Shown here: positions 50,925 through 59,189 of the stretch, in pieces | Position numbering within the stretch: the stretch's first letter is position 1 | Layout of the letters: each line of letters begins with the position of its first letter | NCBI RefSeq assembly: GCF_027625475.1 | Contig: NZ_CP115174.1 | Location: 241,001 to 305,000, forward strand | DNA from: Sphingomonas abietis | GTDB lineage: Bacteria; Pseudomonadota; Alphaproteobacteria; Sphingomonadales; Sphingomonadaceae | Reading direction: 5' to 3' | Length of the DNA: 64,000 nt | Program-made: the position numbers and the translations under genes | The notes under the pieces: model-generated | Told to the model about the DNA's origin: nothing | The model's input: only the letters and a program-made list of their open reading frames with translations | The model's database searches: none

Positions 50925-51923
50925 ATGCTGGTGAACGGCCAATGGACGGCGGACTGGCAGCCCGTACAGGCGACCGACGAGAAAGGCGGTTTCGTTCGCC
51001 AGGATTCGGGCTTCCGCCATTGGGTGACGCCCGACGGACGGGCAGGGCCGACCGGCGATGGCGGTTTCCGGGCCGAGGCCGGCCGCTATCATCTCTATGT
51101 CGCGCTGATCTGTCCGTGGGCGTCGCGCACGCTGATCGCCCGCCGGCTGAAGGGGCTCGACGCCATCGTCTCCGTCTCGGTGGTCGAGCCGGCCCTGACC
51201 GACGAGGGCTGGCATTTCGGCGATGATCCGGGGGCGGATCGCGATCCGTTGCACGGTGCGCGGTACATGCACCAACTCTACACCCGCGCCGATCCCGCCT
51301 ATACAGGCCGCGCGACGGTGCCGGTGCTGTGGGACAAGCGGACGGATCGCCTCGTGAACAATGAATCGGCGGATATCGTGCGCATGTTCGATACGGGATT
51401 CGGCGATCTCGCGACCGCCGATGTCGATCTCCGTCCCGATGATCTCGGTGCCGACATTGATGCGTTCAATGCCGATCTCTATCGGCGCCTCAACAACGGC
51501 GTGTACCGCACCGGCTTCGCCACGACGCAGATCGCCTATGAGGAGGCGTTCCGCGATGTGTTCGGGATGCTGGACGCGGCGGAAGCACGGTTGGCGGGCG
51601 GTGCGCCCTTCCTGTTCGGCGATCGCTTTACCGAAGCCGATATTCGCCTGTTCGTGACGCTGGTGCGATTCGATGCGGCCTATTTCGGGCTGTTCAAATG
51701 CAATCTGCGGCGCATCGCCGATTATCCGGCACTGAGCGCCTATATGGCGCGGGTGCTGGCGATCCCGGGTATCCGCGACACGGTCAGCATCGATCACATC
51801 AAGCGGGGCTATTACTCGATCAAGGCGCTGAATCCGGCGGGGATCGTGCCGCTCGGCCCCGATCTGCCGGGCCTCGATGCCGCCGCCGCCCGGCTGGCAG
51901 GCCATCCGGGAGAGCCCGCATGA
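50925..51923 (+). CDS. Glutathionyl-hydroquinone reductase (YqjG/PcpF type GST)
   Basis: A 332-residue omega-like glutathione transferase that reduces glutathionyl-hydroquinones to hydroquinones. The catalytic Cys is in ALICPWASRTLI near residue 63. Further family stretches are the GRATVPVLWDKRTDRLVNNESADIVRMF thioredoxin-fold end and FLFGDRFTEADIRLFVTLVRFDAAYFGLFKCNLRRI with HIKRGYYSIKALNPAGIVPLGP. In sphingomonads a relative, PcpF, rescues quinone conjugates during pentachlorophenol breakdown; general quinone detoxification is the likelier role here. Its stop overlaps the following esterase gene (ATGA). Confidence 0.93.
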   Translation: MLVNGQWTADWQPVQATDEKGGFVRQDSGFRHWVTPDGRAGPTGDGGFRAEAGRYHLYVALICPWASRTLIARRLKGLDAIVSVSVVEPALTDEGWHFGDDPGADRDPLHGARYMHQLYTRADPAYTGRATVPVLWDKRTDRLVNNESADIVRMFDTGFGDLATADVDLRPDDLGADIDAFNADLYRRLNNGVYRTGFATTQIAYEEAFRDVFGMLDAAEARLAGGAPFLFGDRFTEADIRLFVTLVRFDAAYFGLFKCNLRRIADYPALSAYMARVLAIPGIRDTVSIDHIKRGYYSIKALNPAGIVPLGPDLPGLDAAAARLAGHPGEPA

Positions 51924-52516
51924 CCGGGGCGCTGGTCATCCTGCTTCATGGCGTCGGCAGCCGGGGGGCGGATATTGCCGGGCTGGCCACGCACTGGCAG
52001 GATCGCCTGCCGGATACCGCGTTCGCCGCGCCCGACGGCCCCTTTGCCTTCGACCAGGCACCATCGGGGCGGCAATGGTTCAGCGTGCGGAACGTCACCG
52101 ATGCCAACCGTGCCGAACGGATCGTCGCAGCCCGTGAGGCCTTTGATCGCGTGCTGGCGCGCCATGTTGCCGATCATGGCTTCGAGGATCGGCTCGATCG
52201 GGTGACGCTGGTCGGCTTTTCGCAGGGCAGCATCATGGCGCTCGATGCGGCGGTGTCCGGGCGGTGGCCGGTGAAGGCCGTCGTCGCCTTTTCCGGAAGG
52301 CTGGCCTCGCCGCTGCCTTTCGCGTCGCCGCCGGCGACCCGGTTCGCCCTCATCCATGGCCGCAACGATCCGGTCATCCCGGTTGCGGAGAGCGAGCGGG
52401 CGGCCGTCCTGCTGCGCGATGCGGGGGCGGATGTCCGCCTCCACATATGCGAGGGTCTCGGCCATGCGATCTCCCCGGAGGCGGCGCTGATCGCCGAAGC
52501 CTTCCTGACGGAATGA
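51920..52516 (+). CDS. Carboxylesterase/phospholipase-like alpha/beta hydrolase
   Basis: A 198-residue serine hydrolase of the small phospholipase/carboxylesterase group (YpfH-like). LLHGVGSRGADIAGLA holds the oxyanion turn, GFSQGSIMAL the nucleophile Ser, IHGRNDPVIPVAES the Asp and CEGLGHAISPEA the His. There is no signal peptide. It is co-translated with the glutathionyl-hydroquinone reductase through a four-base overlap, so the two may act on related aromatic conjugates; the substrate is unknown. Confidence 0.88.
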   Translation: MTGALVILLHGVGSRGADIAGLATHWQDRLPDTAFAAPDGPFAFDQAPSGRQWFSVRNVTDANRAERIVAAREAFDRVLARHVADHGFEDRLDRVTLVGFSQGSIMALDAAVSGRWPVKAVVAFSGRLASPLPFASPPATRFALIHGRNDPVIPVAESERAAVLLRDAGADVRLHICEGLGHAISPEAALIAEAFLTE

Positions 52517-52538
52517 GCGGCCGGTAGCCGCCCCGGCC

Positions 52539-52748
52539 TTATCTCGCCTTGGTCCGACGCTCGCGCCGGTCGACCTCCAGAGCCTCCTTGCCCTTCGCTT
52601 CCGCCGCATTGTCGATCAGGCGAGCGCCGGTCAGGCTGGCGGCTTCCGGGGTCATCGAAACGGCGACTCCGTCGGGGCCGTCCATCATCACCTCGCCTGC
52701 CGCGTTGGCGACGTGGGAGGCCTGGTCGTGGATTTTGCTGTCCTTCAT
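52539..52748 (-). CDS. Small conserved hypothetical protein
   Basis: A 69-residue charged protein starting KDSKIHDQASHVANAAGEVMMDGPDGVAVSM and ending in a basic tail, DRRERRTKAR. No membrane segment or motif. ATG 52748 has GGAG-like sequence upstream (CTTCGGAGAGCG); ATG 52799 adds 17 residues of arginine-rich sequence unlike the rest. I believe similar short proteins occur in sphingomonads but cannot name a function. It converges on the esterase gene. Confidence 0.6.
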   Translation of the reverse strand: MKDSKIHDQASHVANAAGEVMMDGPDGVAVSMTPEAASLTGARLIDNAAEAKGKEALEVDRRERRTKAR

Positions 52749-52894
52749 CGTCGCTCTCCGAAGGGAGACACGCCTCCCGATGCGACCAACAACGCTCATC
52801 GTTCAAGTTAGGCCCGTTTCGGGCGGGACATATTGTGCCTCCCGCTCGTTTCCCCCGCTTCCGACATCGCGTCGGGTCCAGGAGGAGCCGGCGG

Positions 52895-53359
52895 ATGTTT
52901 TTCTCCCCTTTCGAGCTGTGGAGCGGTTGGATGCGGAGCAGTGCCGCGATCGCCCAGACGGGCTTTCGCTTCGCCGAGATGGCGCAGGCATCGCAGGTGG
53001 TGATCGGCAGCCGCACCAGGACGATCATGGCCTCGACACAGGGGGCCAATGGTGCCGATCAGCGGGAGTTGGCCCGGATGCTGCCCGAAAAGATCGAAGC
53101 CTTTTCGCTGGCGGGCATGGCGGCGTTCGGCGACATGGTGGCGCTGCAGGGCGAAGCCTTCGCCGCGTGGCGGCAGCTGGCGGGGATGGCGATGTCCGGC
53201 CGGGTGCCGACGGCGACCGAGATCGAGACGCTCGCACGCCATGGCCATCGCATGGCCGATCGGGCGATCTCGGCGAGCGGCAAGGCGCTGGCGCCGATCC
53301 ATCGCCAGGCGACGGGCAATGCCCGGCGGCTGTCTCGCCCGAAACCGGGGCGATCCTGA
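52895..53359 (+). CDS. Phasin-like helical protein
   Basis: A 154-residue soluble protein, mainly amphipathic helix, starting FFSPFELWSGWMRSSAAIAQTGFRFAEMAQASQVVIGSRTRTIM. The pattern of Trp-rich start, Ala/Met/Gln helices and a basic tail with APIHRQATGNARRLSR resembles phasins that coat polyhydroxyalkanoate granules. AGGAGG lies upstream of ATG 52895. There is no PHA synthase in the window, so the call rests on composition and helix pattern. Confidence 0.6.
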   Translation: MFFSPFELWSGWMRSSAAIAQTGFRFAEMAQASQVVIGSRTRTIMASTQGANGADQRELARMLPEKIEAFSLAGMAAFGDMVALQGEAFAAWRQLAGMAMSGRVPTATEIETLARHGHRMADRAISASGKALAPIHRQATGNARRLSRPKPGRS

Positions 53360-53475
53360 TCCGGTTGGCGATCGGCAGCCGATCGCGCGTTAGGCACGCC
53401 GCGCATCGACAATCCGGGCCGGACGGATAGACTGCATCGGGTGGGAACAGCGGGCCTATCCGGTGGTTCGGCCAT

Positions 53476-53516
53476 CTTCCTGCGTAGCCTTCCCGTATCA
53501 GTCTTCCCGTATAAAT
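53476..53516. repeat. Three tandem 13-14-bp repeats
   Basis: CTTCCTGCGTA (53476-53486), CTTCCCGTAT (53489-53498) and CTTCCCGTAT (53503-53512) stand 13 and 14 bases apart, directly upstream of the transglutaminase-like gene. They could be regulator half-sites or chance duplication. Confidence 0.45.
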
Positions 53517-53538
53517 TCCTCGTGTGAACGGATACACC

Positions 53539-54327
53539 ATGCGCCTGTCGATAGACGCGACGCTCGATTATAACCTGCCCCATTCGGCCGATCTGCTGAT
53601 GGCCCTCGAAGTCGCCCAGATGCACGATCAGATTCTGATCGAGGATTTGCTGCGGGTGTCCGGCGTCGAGCCGATGACCCCGATCGCCGCTGACGAGAGC
53701 CTCGGCCGGCGGACGTGGACGCGCGGCTTCGGGCGCGTCACCGCCCGTTATACCGCCATCGTCGATGTCGATCGCCCGGCCGGGACGCTGGAGGGGCTCG
53801 CGGCCGACGATCTGCAGCTGCTCCCGGCGCTGGTCGTGCCCTATCTGTTTCCCAGTCGCTATTGCGAGGCGGACAAGTTCGCCGAGCTGGTCGGGCAGGA
53901 ATTTGGCGGGCTTCAGGGCGGCGCGAAGGTCCATGCCATCGCCGAATGGATCCGCGGCCATCTCGCTTATGTGCCCGGCACCAGCGATGCCACGACCACC
54001 GCGACCGACGTGTTCATCAGCCGGCAGGGCGTGTGCCGCGATTTCGCGCATCTGATGATCGCGATGACCCGCGCCGCCGAAATCCCGGCGCGGATGGTGG
54101 CGGCCTATGCCTGGCAGCTGGAACCGCAGGATTTCCATGCGGTGGTCGAGGTGTGGCTCGACGGCGGCTGGCATCTGGTCGATCCGACCGGCCTCGCATC
54201 CTGTGACGGCATCGTCCGGATCGGCGTCGGCCGCGACGCCACCGACATCAGCTTCCTGACGGTGTTCGGCATCGCCGAACTGATCGCGCAGTCGGTGTCC
54301 GTCGAGCGGATCGACGAACGGCCCTGA
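53539..54327 (+). CDS. Transglutaminase-like cysteine protease-fold protein
   Basis: A 262-residue cytoplasmic protein. An N-terminal beta domain (RLSIDATLDYNLPHSADLLMALE) precedes the transglutaminase core. The triad is Cys in SRQGVCRDFAHLMIAMTRAAEIPARMV, His in QDFHAVVEVWLDGGWHLVDPTG and Asp in the same stretch. Proteins of this layout are common in alphaproteobacteria, often near alpha-E/circularly permuted ATP-grasp genes, which are absent here. The role is probably proteolytic or amide-forming, on an unknown target. ATG 53539 is preferred over GTG 53524. Its stop abuts the stop of the convergent efflux gene. Confidence 0.87.
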   Translation: MRLSIDATLDYNLPHSADLLMALEVAQMHDQILIEDLLRVSGVEPMTPIAADESLGRRTWTRGFGRVTARYTAIVDVDRPAGTLEGLAADDLQLLPALVVPYLFPSRYCEADKFAELVGQEFGGLQGGAKVHAIAEWIRGHLAYVPGTSDATTTATDVFISRQGVCRDFAHLMIAMTRAAEIPARMVAAYAWQLEPQDFHAVVEVWLDGGWHLVDPTGLASCDGIVRIGVGRDATDISFLTVFGIAELIAQSVSVERIDERP

Positions 54328-55815
54328 TCAGCGCGACGTGGTAGTCGCAGCAGCAGGGGCTGCGCCGCCGGCCTGCCAGCCGAGGCCCAGCGCCTTCTGG
54401 ATCGCGACGAAATCGCTGATCAGGCCGGCTTGCGCGATCGACAGATTCTGCTCCGCCTCGATCTGCTGGCGCTGCGCGTCGAGCAGGTCGATCAGCGTTG
54501 AGGTGCCCGCCGCATAACGCTGGCGGGAAAGGTCGGCGGCCGCGTCTGCCGAGGCCTTGGCGCGGGCCAGCGTGGCGACCGTGATCCGCCGGTAGCGGAA
54601 GCGCGACAGCGAATCCTCGGCGTCGCGCAACGCGGCGAGCACGGCGGAGCGATATTTGGCCTCGGCTTCGTCGCGCACGCCCTCGGCCTGCTTCACCTTG
54701 GCAGCGTTGCGGCCAAAATCGAGGAAGCTCCACGAAATCTGCGGTGCGAGCAGGGCGGTGAAATCGTCGAGATGGGTGAGGTCCGACGGCGAGGTGCCGC
54801 CGATGCCGATGATCCCCATAAAGGACAGCTTCGGGAAGCGCGCGGCATCGGCCTGCCCGATCTTGGCGGTATCGGCGGCGAGCGTGCGTTCGGCGGCGCG
54901 GATGTCGGGCCGATGCGCGATCAGCGCGGCGGGGTTGCCGATCGCCACCTGTGCGGGCGGCAGCGGGATGATCGGCTGCACGGTCGCCATCGTCTGGTCG
55001 AGCGCGCCCGGCTCGTCGCCGGTCAGCGTCGCCAGTTCATCAAGATAGGCTTCGAGCTCGGCGCTGAGCGGGGTCACGTCGGCGCGCGTGCTGTCGAGCT
55101 GCTGGCTCAGCCGTTCGACGTCGAGCCGCGAGGCAGTGCCGCCGGCATAACGCTGCCGGGTGAGCGCGAGCATCTGCTCCTGCATCGCGATCGAGTGCCG
55201 GTTGAGCGCGATCCGCCGCTGCCGGTCCCGGACATTGACATAGGCAGTGGCGACCTCGGCGGTGAGGCTGACCTGGGTATCGGCGAGGTCGGCCTGGGCG
55301 GCTTCGGCGTTGGCGCGCGCCGCTTCGACGGCGCGGCGCTGGCCGCCGAACAGATCGGCCTCCCAGCTCGCATCGAAGCCGACATTGTAGAGATTGATGT
55401 CGCTGGTGTCGCTGCCGCCGCCGTTGCTGCTGTCGCCCGAACCCGAATCGCCGAGGTTGAGGCCGGGGAAATGGGCATGGGCATAGACCGCGGTCGCGCT
55501 GCCATTGGGCAGCAGATTGGCCTTTTCCTGCCGCAGGCTGGCGCGGGCCTGGCGGATGCGGGCCTCGGCCGCCGCGAGATCGGGGTTGGCGGCCAGGGTC
55601 CGGCTTTCCAGCGCGGACAAGGTCGGGTCGCCGAGCGCCTCCCACCAATGCGCGACGGGAGGCTCCGCCGCCACCGGCACGTCGCCCGCGCGGACGAAGG
55701 CGGGGGCCTTGGCGGCGTTCGGCGCGGCGACCGGCGGCCCGGAATAGTTCGGGCCGACGGTGCAGCCGGCCAGCAGCAGGATCGCCGACAGGGAAAGGGC
55801 GGAACGCTTCGTCAT
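54328..55815 (-). CDS. Outer-membrane efflux lipoprotein, NodT/OprM family
   Basis: A 495-residue TolC-like outer-membrane channel. Lipobox LLLAGC near residue 17, then TVGPNYSGPPV, the standard NodT start. Two long coiled-coil repeats follow: AAEARIRQARASLRQEKANLLP, VEAARANAEAAQADLADTQVSLTAEVATAYVNVRDRQRRI, and RQRYAAGTSTLIDLLDAQRQQIEAEQNL. It is the exit duct of a tripartite pump with the MFS and HlyD-type proteins encoded just upstream, one base separating its ATG from the MFS stop. Confidence 0.92.
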   Translation of the reverse strand: MTKRSALSLSAILLLAGCTVGPNYSGPPVAAPNAAKAPAFVRAGDVPVAAEPPVAHWWEALGDPTLSALESRTLAANPDLAAAEARIRQARASLRQEKANLLPNGSATAVYAHAHFPGLNLGDSGSGDSSNGGGSDTSDINLYNVGFDASWEADLFGGQRRAVEAARANAEAAQADLADTQVSLTAEVATAYVNVRDRQRRIALNRHSIAMQEQMLALTRQRYAGGTASRLDVERLSQQLDSTRADVTPLSAELEAYLDELATLTGDEPGALDQTMATVQPIIPLPPAQVAIGNPAALIAHRPDIRAAERTLAADTAKIGQADAARFPKLSFMGIIGIGGTSPSDLTHLDDFTALLAPQISWSFLDFGRNAAKVKQAEGVRDEAEAKYRSAVLAALRDAEDSLSRFRYRRITVATLARAKASADAAADLSRQRYAAGTSTLIDLLDAQRQQIEAEQNLSIAQAGLISDFVAIQKALGLGWQAGGAAPAAATTTSR

Positions 55816-55816
55816 A

Positions 55817-57400
55817 TCAATGGCTCGCAACGGGCTTGGCGTTCTTGGGCAGCGGCCGCAGGAACAGGACGAGGGGGGTGACGCAGACGATGCCGACGGT
55901 GAGGATCCAGAACAGATCCGCATAGGTCATGGTCAGCGCCTGGGTCTGGATATTGTTGCCGAGCGAGCGGAAGGTGGCCGCCATCCCGCCCAGCGACTGG
56001 GCCTGCCCGTTCATATAATCCTGCACCGCGACCGAATTGGCGGACAGGCTCTCCTCGATGCGGCGGCTGTGCAGCCAGGTCCGCTGGTCCTGGATCACGG
56101 CGATGCCGGCGAGCGCGAGGCTGCCGCCGAGGTTGCGGGCGGTGTTGTAGAGCCCCGATGCGTCGCTCGCCTGCTGCGGGCTGACCGATCGGATCGCCGC
56201 CTGGTTCATGAACATCATCGAGAACAGCGTGCCGACCCCGCGCATCAGCTGCGACACGACGAAGGTGCTGCCGTCCGACAGCGAGGTGAGATCGGTTTCC
56301 ATATAGGCGCTGATCGCCAGCAGAATCATGCCGAAGCCCACCGCCAGCCGGATGTCGATGGTGCGGATCAGGAACGGCGTGAACGGCATCATCAGGATCA
56401 TCGGGATGCCCGAGAGCAGCACGATCTCGCCGGATTGCAGCGAATTATAGCCGGTGATCTGCGAGAGGAACTGCGGGATCGTGTAGGAGGTGCCGTAGAT
56501 CACCATGCCGACCACGGTGACCAGCACCACCACCGCGCCGAACTGGCGATCGAGCAGCAATTTCAGCCGGATCACCGGCTTGCTGGCGAAGAACTGCCCC
56601 GCGAACAGGAAGATGAAGCCCAGTGCCGAGACCAGCGCCAGCCAGCGTATCTCGGCCGATGCGAACCATTGTTCGCGCTCGCCCTCTTCCAGCACGACGG
56701 TGAGGCCGCCCAGGCCCATGGCGAGGCCGAGGATGCCGAGCCAGTCGGCCTGGCGGACCAGCCCCCAATTGGGGCGGGCGTGCGGCATGGCGACGAGCAG
56801 CAGGGTGATCAGCGCGATGCCGACCGGCAGGTTGATGAAGAAGGCATAATGCCAGCTGATATTCTCGGTCAGCCAGCCGCCCAGCACCGGGCCGATGACC
56901 GGGCCGAGGATCGCGGTGGAGCCGAACATCGCATTGCCGATCGGCTGCTGCTCGCGCGGCAGCCGGGTGGCGATGATGGTCATCGCGGTGGGGATCAGCG
57001 CGCCGCCGGTGAAGCCCTGGCCGACACGGCCGACGATCATCATCGGCAGCGTATCGGACAGGCCACAGAGCATCGAGAAGCCGACGAACAGGGTGCAGGC
57101 GAGCAGCAGGAAGCTGCGCAGGCCGAACACCTTCTCGAGCCAGCCCGACAGCGGGATGATGACGATTTCCGCGACGAGATAGGCGGTGGAGATCCACGTC
57201 CCCTCGGTGCCGCTGGCGCCGATCTCGCCCTGGATGGTGGGCAGCGACGAGTTGACGATCGAGATGTCGAGCGTCGCCATCAGCGCGCCGAGCGTGCCGG
57301 CGGCGACCGCCAACCATGCCGCGGCGTCGGCGCGCGCCGGTGCCGCGGGCTGGCCGGAGGCTGTGCCCCCGCCGCCCGTTGCGGGCGCGTCGGCGGTCAT
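55817..57400 (-). CDS. emrB: DHA2-family MFS drug efflux transporter (EmrB type)
   Basis: A 527-residue inner-membrane pump with 14 helices. EmrB motifs: ATLDISIVNSSLPTIQGEIGAS near residue 45, WISTAYLVAEIVIIPLSGWL, RVGQGFTGGALIPTAM, and GPVIGPVLGGWLTENISWHYAFFINLPVGI (motif C plus the usual loop). It drives drug/H+ exchange and works with a HlyD-like adaptor and an outer-membrane channel. The start overlaps the adaptor stop (ATGA). Drug range is unknown; hydrophobic toxins and uncouplers are typical. Confidence 0.93.
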   Translation of the reverse strand: MTADAPATGGGGTASGQPAAPARADAAAWLAVAAGTLGALMATLDISIVNSSLPTIQGEIGASGTEGTWISTAYLVAEIVIIPLSGWLEKVFGLRSFLLLACTLFVGFSMLCGLSDTLPMMIVGRVGQGFTGGALIPTAMTIIATRLPREQQPIGNAMFGSTAILGPVIGPVLGGWLTENISWHYAFFINLPVGIALITLLLVAMPHARPNWGLVRQADWLGILGLAMGLGGLTVVLEEGEREQWFASAEIRWLALVSALGFIFLFAGQFFASKPVIRLKLLLDRQFGAVVVLVTVVGMVIYGTSYTIPQFLSQITGYNSLQSGEIVLLSGIPMILMMPFTPFLIRTIDIRLAVGFGMILLAISAYMETDLTSLSDGSTFVVSQLMRGVGTLFSMMFMNQAAIRSVSPQQASDASGLYNTARNLGGSLALAGIAVIQDQRTWLHSRRIEESLSANSVAVQDYMNGQAQSLGGMAATFRSLGNNIQTQALTMTYADLFWILTVGIVCVTPLVLFLRPLPKNAKPVASH

Positions 57401-58545
57401 CGGCCGTCCTGGCTCCGCGTGTCTTCCTGCTGCTTGATCCGGGTGAGGGCGCCCCTGGCGCCGATCGTGTCGACCGTCACGTCCACCGACAGGCCGGGGA
57501 CGAGCACCTTGCGGGCATCCGGCCCGGCATCGATCGCGATGCGGATCGGCACGCGCTGGACGATCTTGGTGAAGTTGCCGGTCGCGTTCTGCGGCGGCAG
57601 CAGCGAGAATTGCGCGCCGGTGCCCGGCGAGACGCTCTCGACATGGCCCTTGAGCGCCACGCCCGGCAGCGCATCGACCTCGATCGTGGCCGGCTGGCCC
57701 GGCCGCATCAGCCCGACCTGCGTTTCCTTGAAATTGGCGGTCACGTAGATCGCGGCGAGCGGCACCACCGACATCATCCGCGTGCCGGACTGGACATATT
57801 GGCCGACCCGCACGCTCTTGTCGCCGACCCGGCCGTCGACCGAAGCCTTGACGATGGTCGATCCGAGATTGACGTCGGCGGCGGCGAGCTGGGCCTGCGC
57901 GGCCTCGCCCTGCGCCTGCGCCTGGCGGACCTGCGCCTGGAGCGAGGCGACGCGGCGCTCCGCCTCGCTGAGCGCGGCGGCCTGCGCGGCAGCGGTCGCG
58001 GCGGCCTGGGTCGCCTGATTGCGCAGCGTGGTCAGCTTCTCGTGGGTCTCGGCACCGCTTTCGGCCAGCGGCGTGTAGCGGGCGACCTGGCTGGCGGCGA
58101 AGCGGGCATCGGCCTGCGACGATGCCAGCTGCGCGCGCGCCTGCTGGATCGCGGCCTCCTGCTCGCGGATGCCGGCGCGGACATTGTCGGCATTGGCCTG
58201 GGCGACGTCGATCTGGGCCTGATATTGCGCGGTCTGCGCCTTGTAATCGCGGGGATCGATACGGACGAGCGAGGCGCCGGCCTTCACATCCTGGTTGTCG
58301 CGCACGAACACCTGCTCGACATAGCCCGAGATCTTGGGGCTCACCGTGACCGCGTCGGCGCCGATATAGGCGTCATCGGTGCCCTCGAAATATTTGCCGC
58401 GCGTCTCGTAATGGATGAACCAGATCACGATCGCGATCGCCACGACGATGACCAGCGCCAGCAGGATGAATTTCACCCGCGGGCTCAGTCCCTTCTTGCG
58501 CGGCGCCTGCGCTGCCGGTGGCTGGGTATCGGTCGTCTCGGCCAT
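57397..58545 (-). CDS. emrA: HlyD-family membrane fusion protein (EmrA type)
   Basis: A 382-residue periplasmic adaptor anchored by one helix (FILLALVIVVAIAIVIWF). After it comes TDDAYIGADAVTVSPKISGYVEQVFVRDNQDVKAGASLVRIDPRDY, the EmrA biotinyl-lipoyl start, then a long coiled-coil hairpin rich in Ala and Gln, and VKASVDGRVGDKSVRVGQYVQSGTRMMSVVP. ATG 58545 is the first codon after the palindromic operator region. First gene of the efflux operon emrA, emrB, outer-membrane channel. Confidence 0.93.
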   Translation of the reverse strand: MAETTDTQPPAAQAPRKKGLSPRVKFILLALVIVVAIAIVIWFIHYETRGKYFEGTDDAYIGADAVTVSPKISGYVEQVFVRDNQDVKAGASLVRIDPRDYKAQTAQYQAQIDVAQANADNVRAGIREQEAAIQQARAQLASSQADARFAASQVARYTPLAESGAETHEKLTTLRNQATQAAATAAAQAAALSEAERRVASLQAQVRQAQAQGEAAQAQLAAADVNLGSTIVKASVDGRVGDKSVRVGQYVQSGTRMMSVVPLAAIYVTANFKETQVGLMRPGQPATIEVDALPGVALKGHVESVSPGTGAQFSLLPPQNATGNFTKIVQRVPIRIAIDAGPDARKVLVPGLSVDVTVDTIGARGALTRIKQQEDTRSQDGR

Positions 58546-58591
58546 GCACTCGTTCCTACGCGCGGGGAAGCGTTTCATCTCGCACTTGCAC

Positions 58592-58622
58592 AATAAGAGA
58601 TGATGTGGCAAGCCCTCTTATT
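58592..58622. promoter_or_regulatory. Palindromic operator between emrA and marR
   Basis: AATAAGAG (58592-58599) and CTCTTATT (58615-58622) form a perfect inverted repeat with a 15-base spacer. It sits in the 77-base divergent gap, abutting the MarR start and 46 bases from the EmrA start. I infer the MarR protein binds here and represses both directions. Confidence 0.65.
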
Positions 58623-59075
58623 ATGGTCCCTCAAGATATTTCGCTGGATGGTCGCACCCGGGTCGCCGAGACGCTGCGCGACTATTATCTGCGCTCGCAT
58701 CGCCTGATCGATCGGATCATGACCGCGCAGGGCGCCTCGTTCTCGCGCGCCAAGATGCTGATGCATATCGCGCGGGAGGGGCCATCGCGCTCGATCGATC
58801 TGGCGTCCTCGTTCGGCTTCGCGCCGCGCACCGTGACCGAGGCGATCGACGGGCTGGAGCGCGATGGGCTGGTGCGTCGCGATCCCGATCCCGACGATCG
58901 GCGCGCCAAGCGGATCACGCTGACGGCCGAGGGCATGGTCGTGGTCAAGGCGGCGGAGGCCGCCCGGCTGGAATATATCGATAGCGTGTTCGGCGCGCTC
59001 AGCGCCGAGGAGTGCGAGCAGATCGTCGGCCTCGTGAACAAGCTCAACGATCGCATGGCCGAACTGGGCGGCTGA
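58623..59075 (+). CDS. MarR-family transcriptional regulator
   Basis: A 150-residue winged-helix regulator. The recognition region reads EGPSRSIDLASSFGFAPRTVTEAIDGLERDGLVRRDPDPDDRRAKRITLTAEG, with the conserved DxRxxxxxLT wing. It is divergent from the EmrAB-type efflux operon and should repress it until a toxic ligand binds. The only suitable start is ATG 58623, next to the operator's right arm and without a ribosome site, so the mRNA may be leaderless. Confidence 0.92.
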   Translation: MVPQDISLDGRTRVAETLRDYYLRSHRLIDRIMTAQGASFSRAKMLMHIAREGPSRSIDLASSFGFAPRTVTEAIDGLERDGLVRRDPDPDDRRAKRITLTAEGMVVVKAAEAARLEYIDSVFGALSAEECEQIVGLVNKLNDRMAELGG

Positions 59076-59189
59076 GCGCGCCGCGATCAACGCGCTTTCG
59101 CGCTCTCCGCTATCGACGGCCGTGGACAAGGCGGCCGCTTTTGGCCACTGGACGCGCTCTGGCCGGCATGGACGCAGGAGATGATGGGC

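Noticed and set aside
50630..51226. A 198-residue protein gene starting at 50630
   Set aside because: After residue 26 the frame runs through Arg/His/Gly-rich shadow sequence, while another frame encodes a YceI tail. It also overlaps the well-supported gene at 50925. A pseudogene explains this better.
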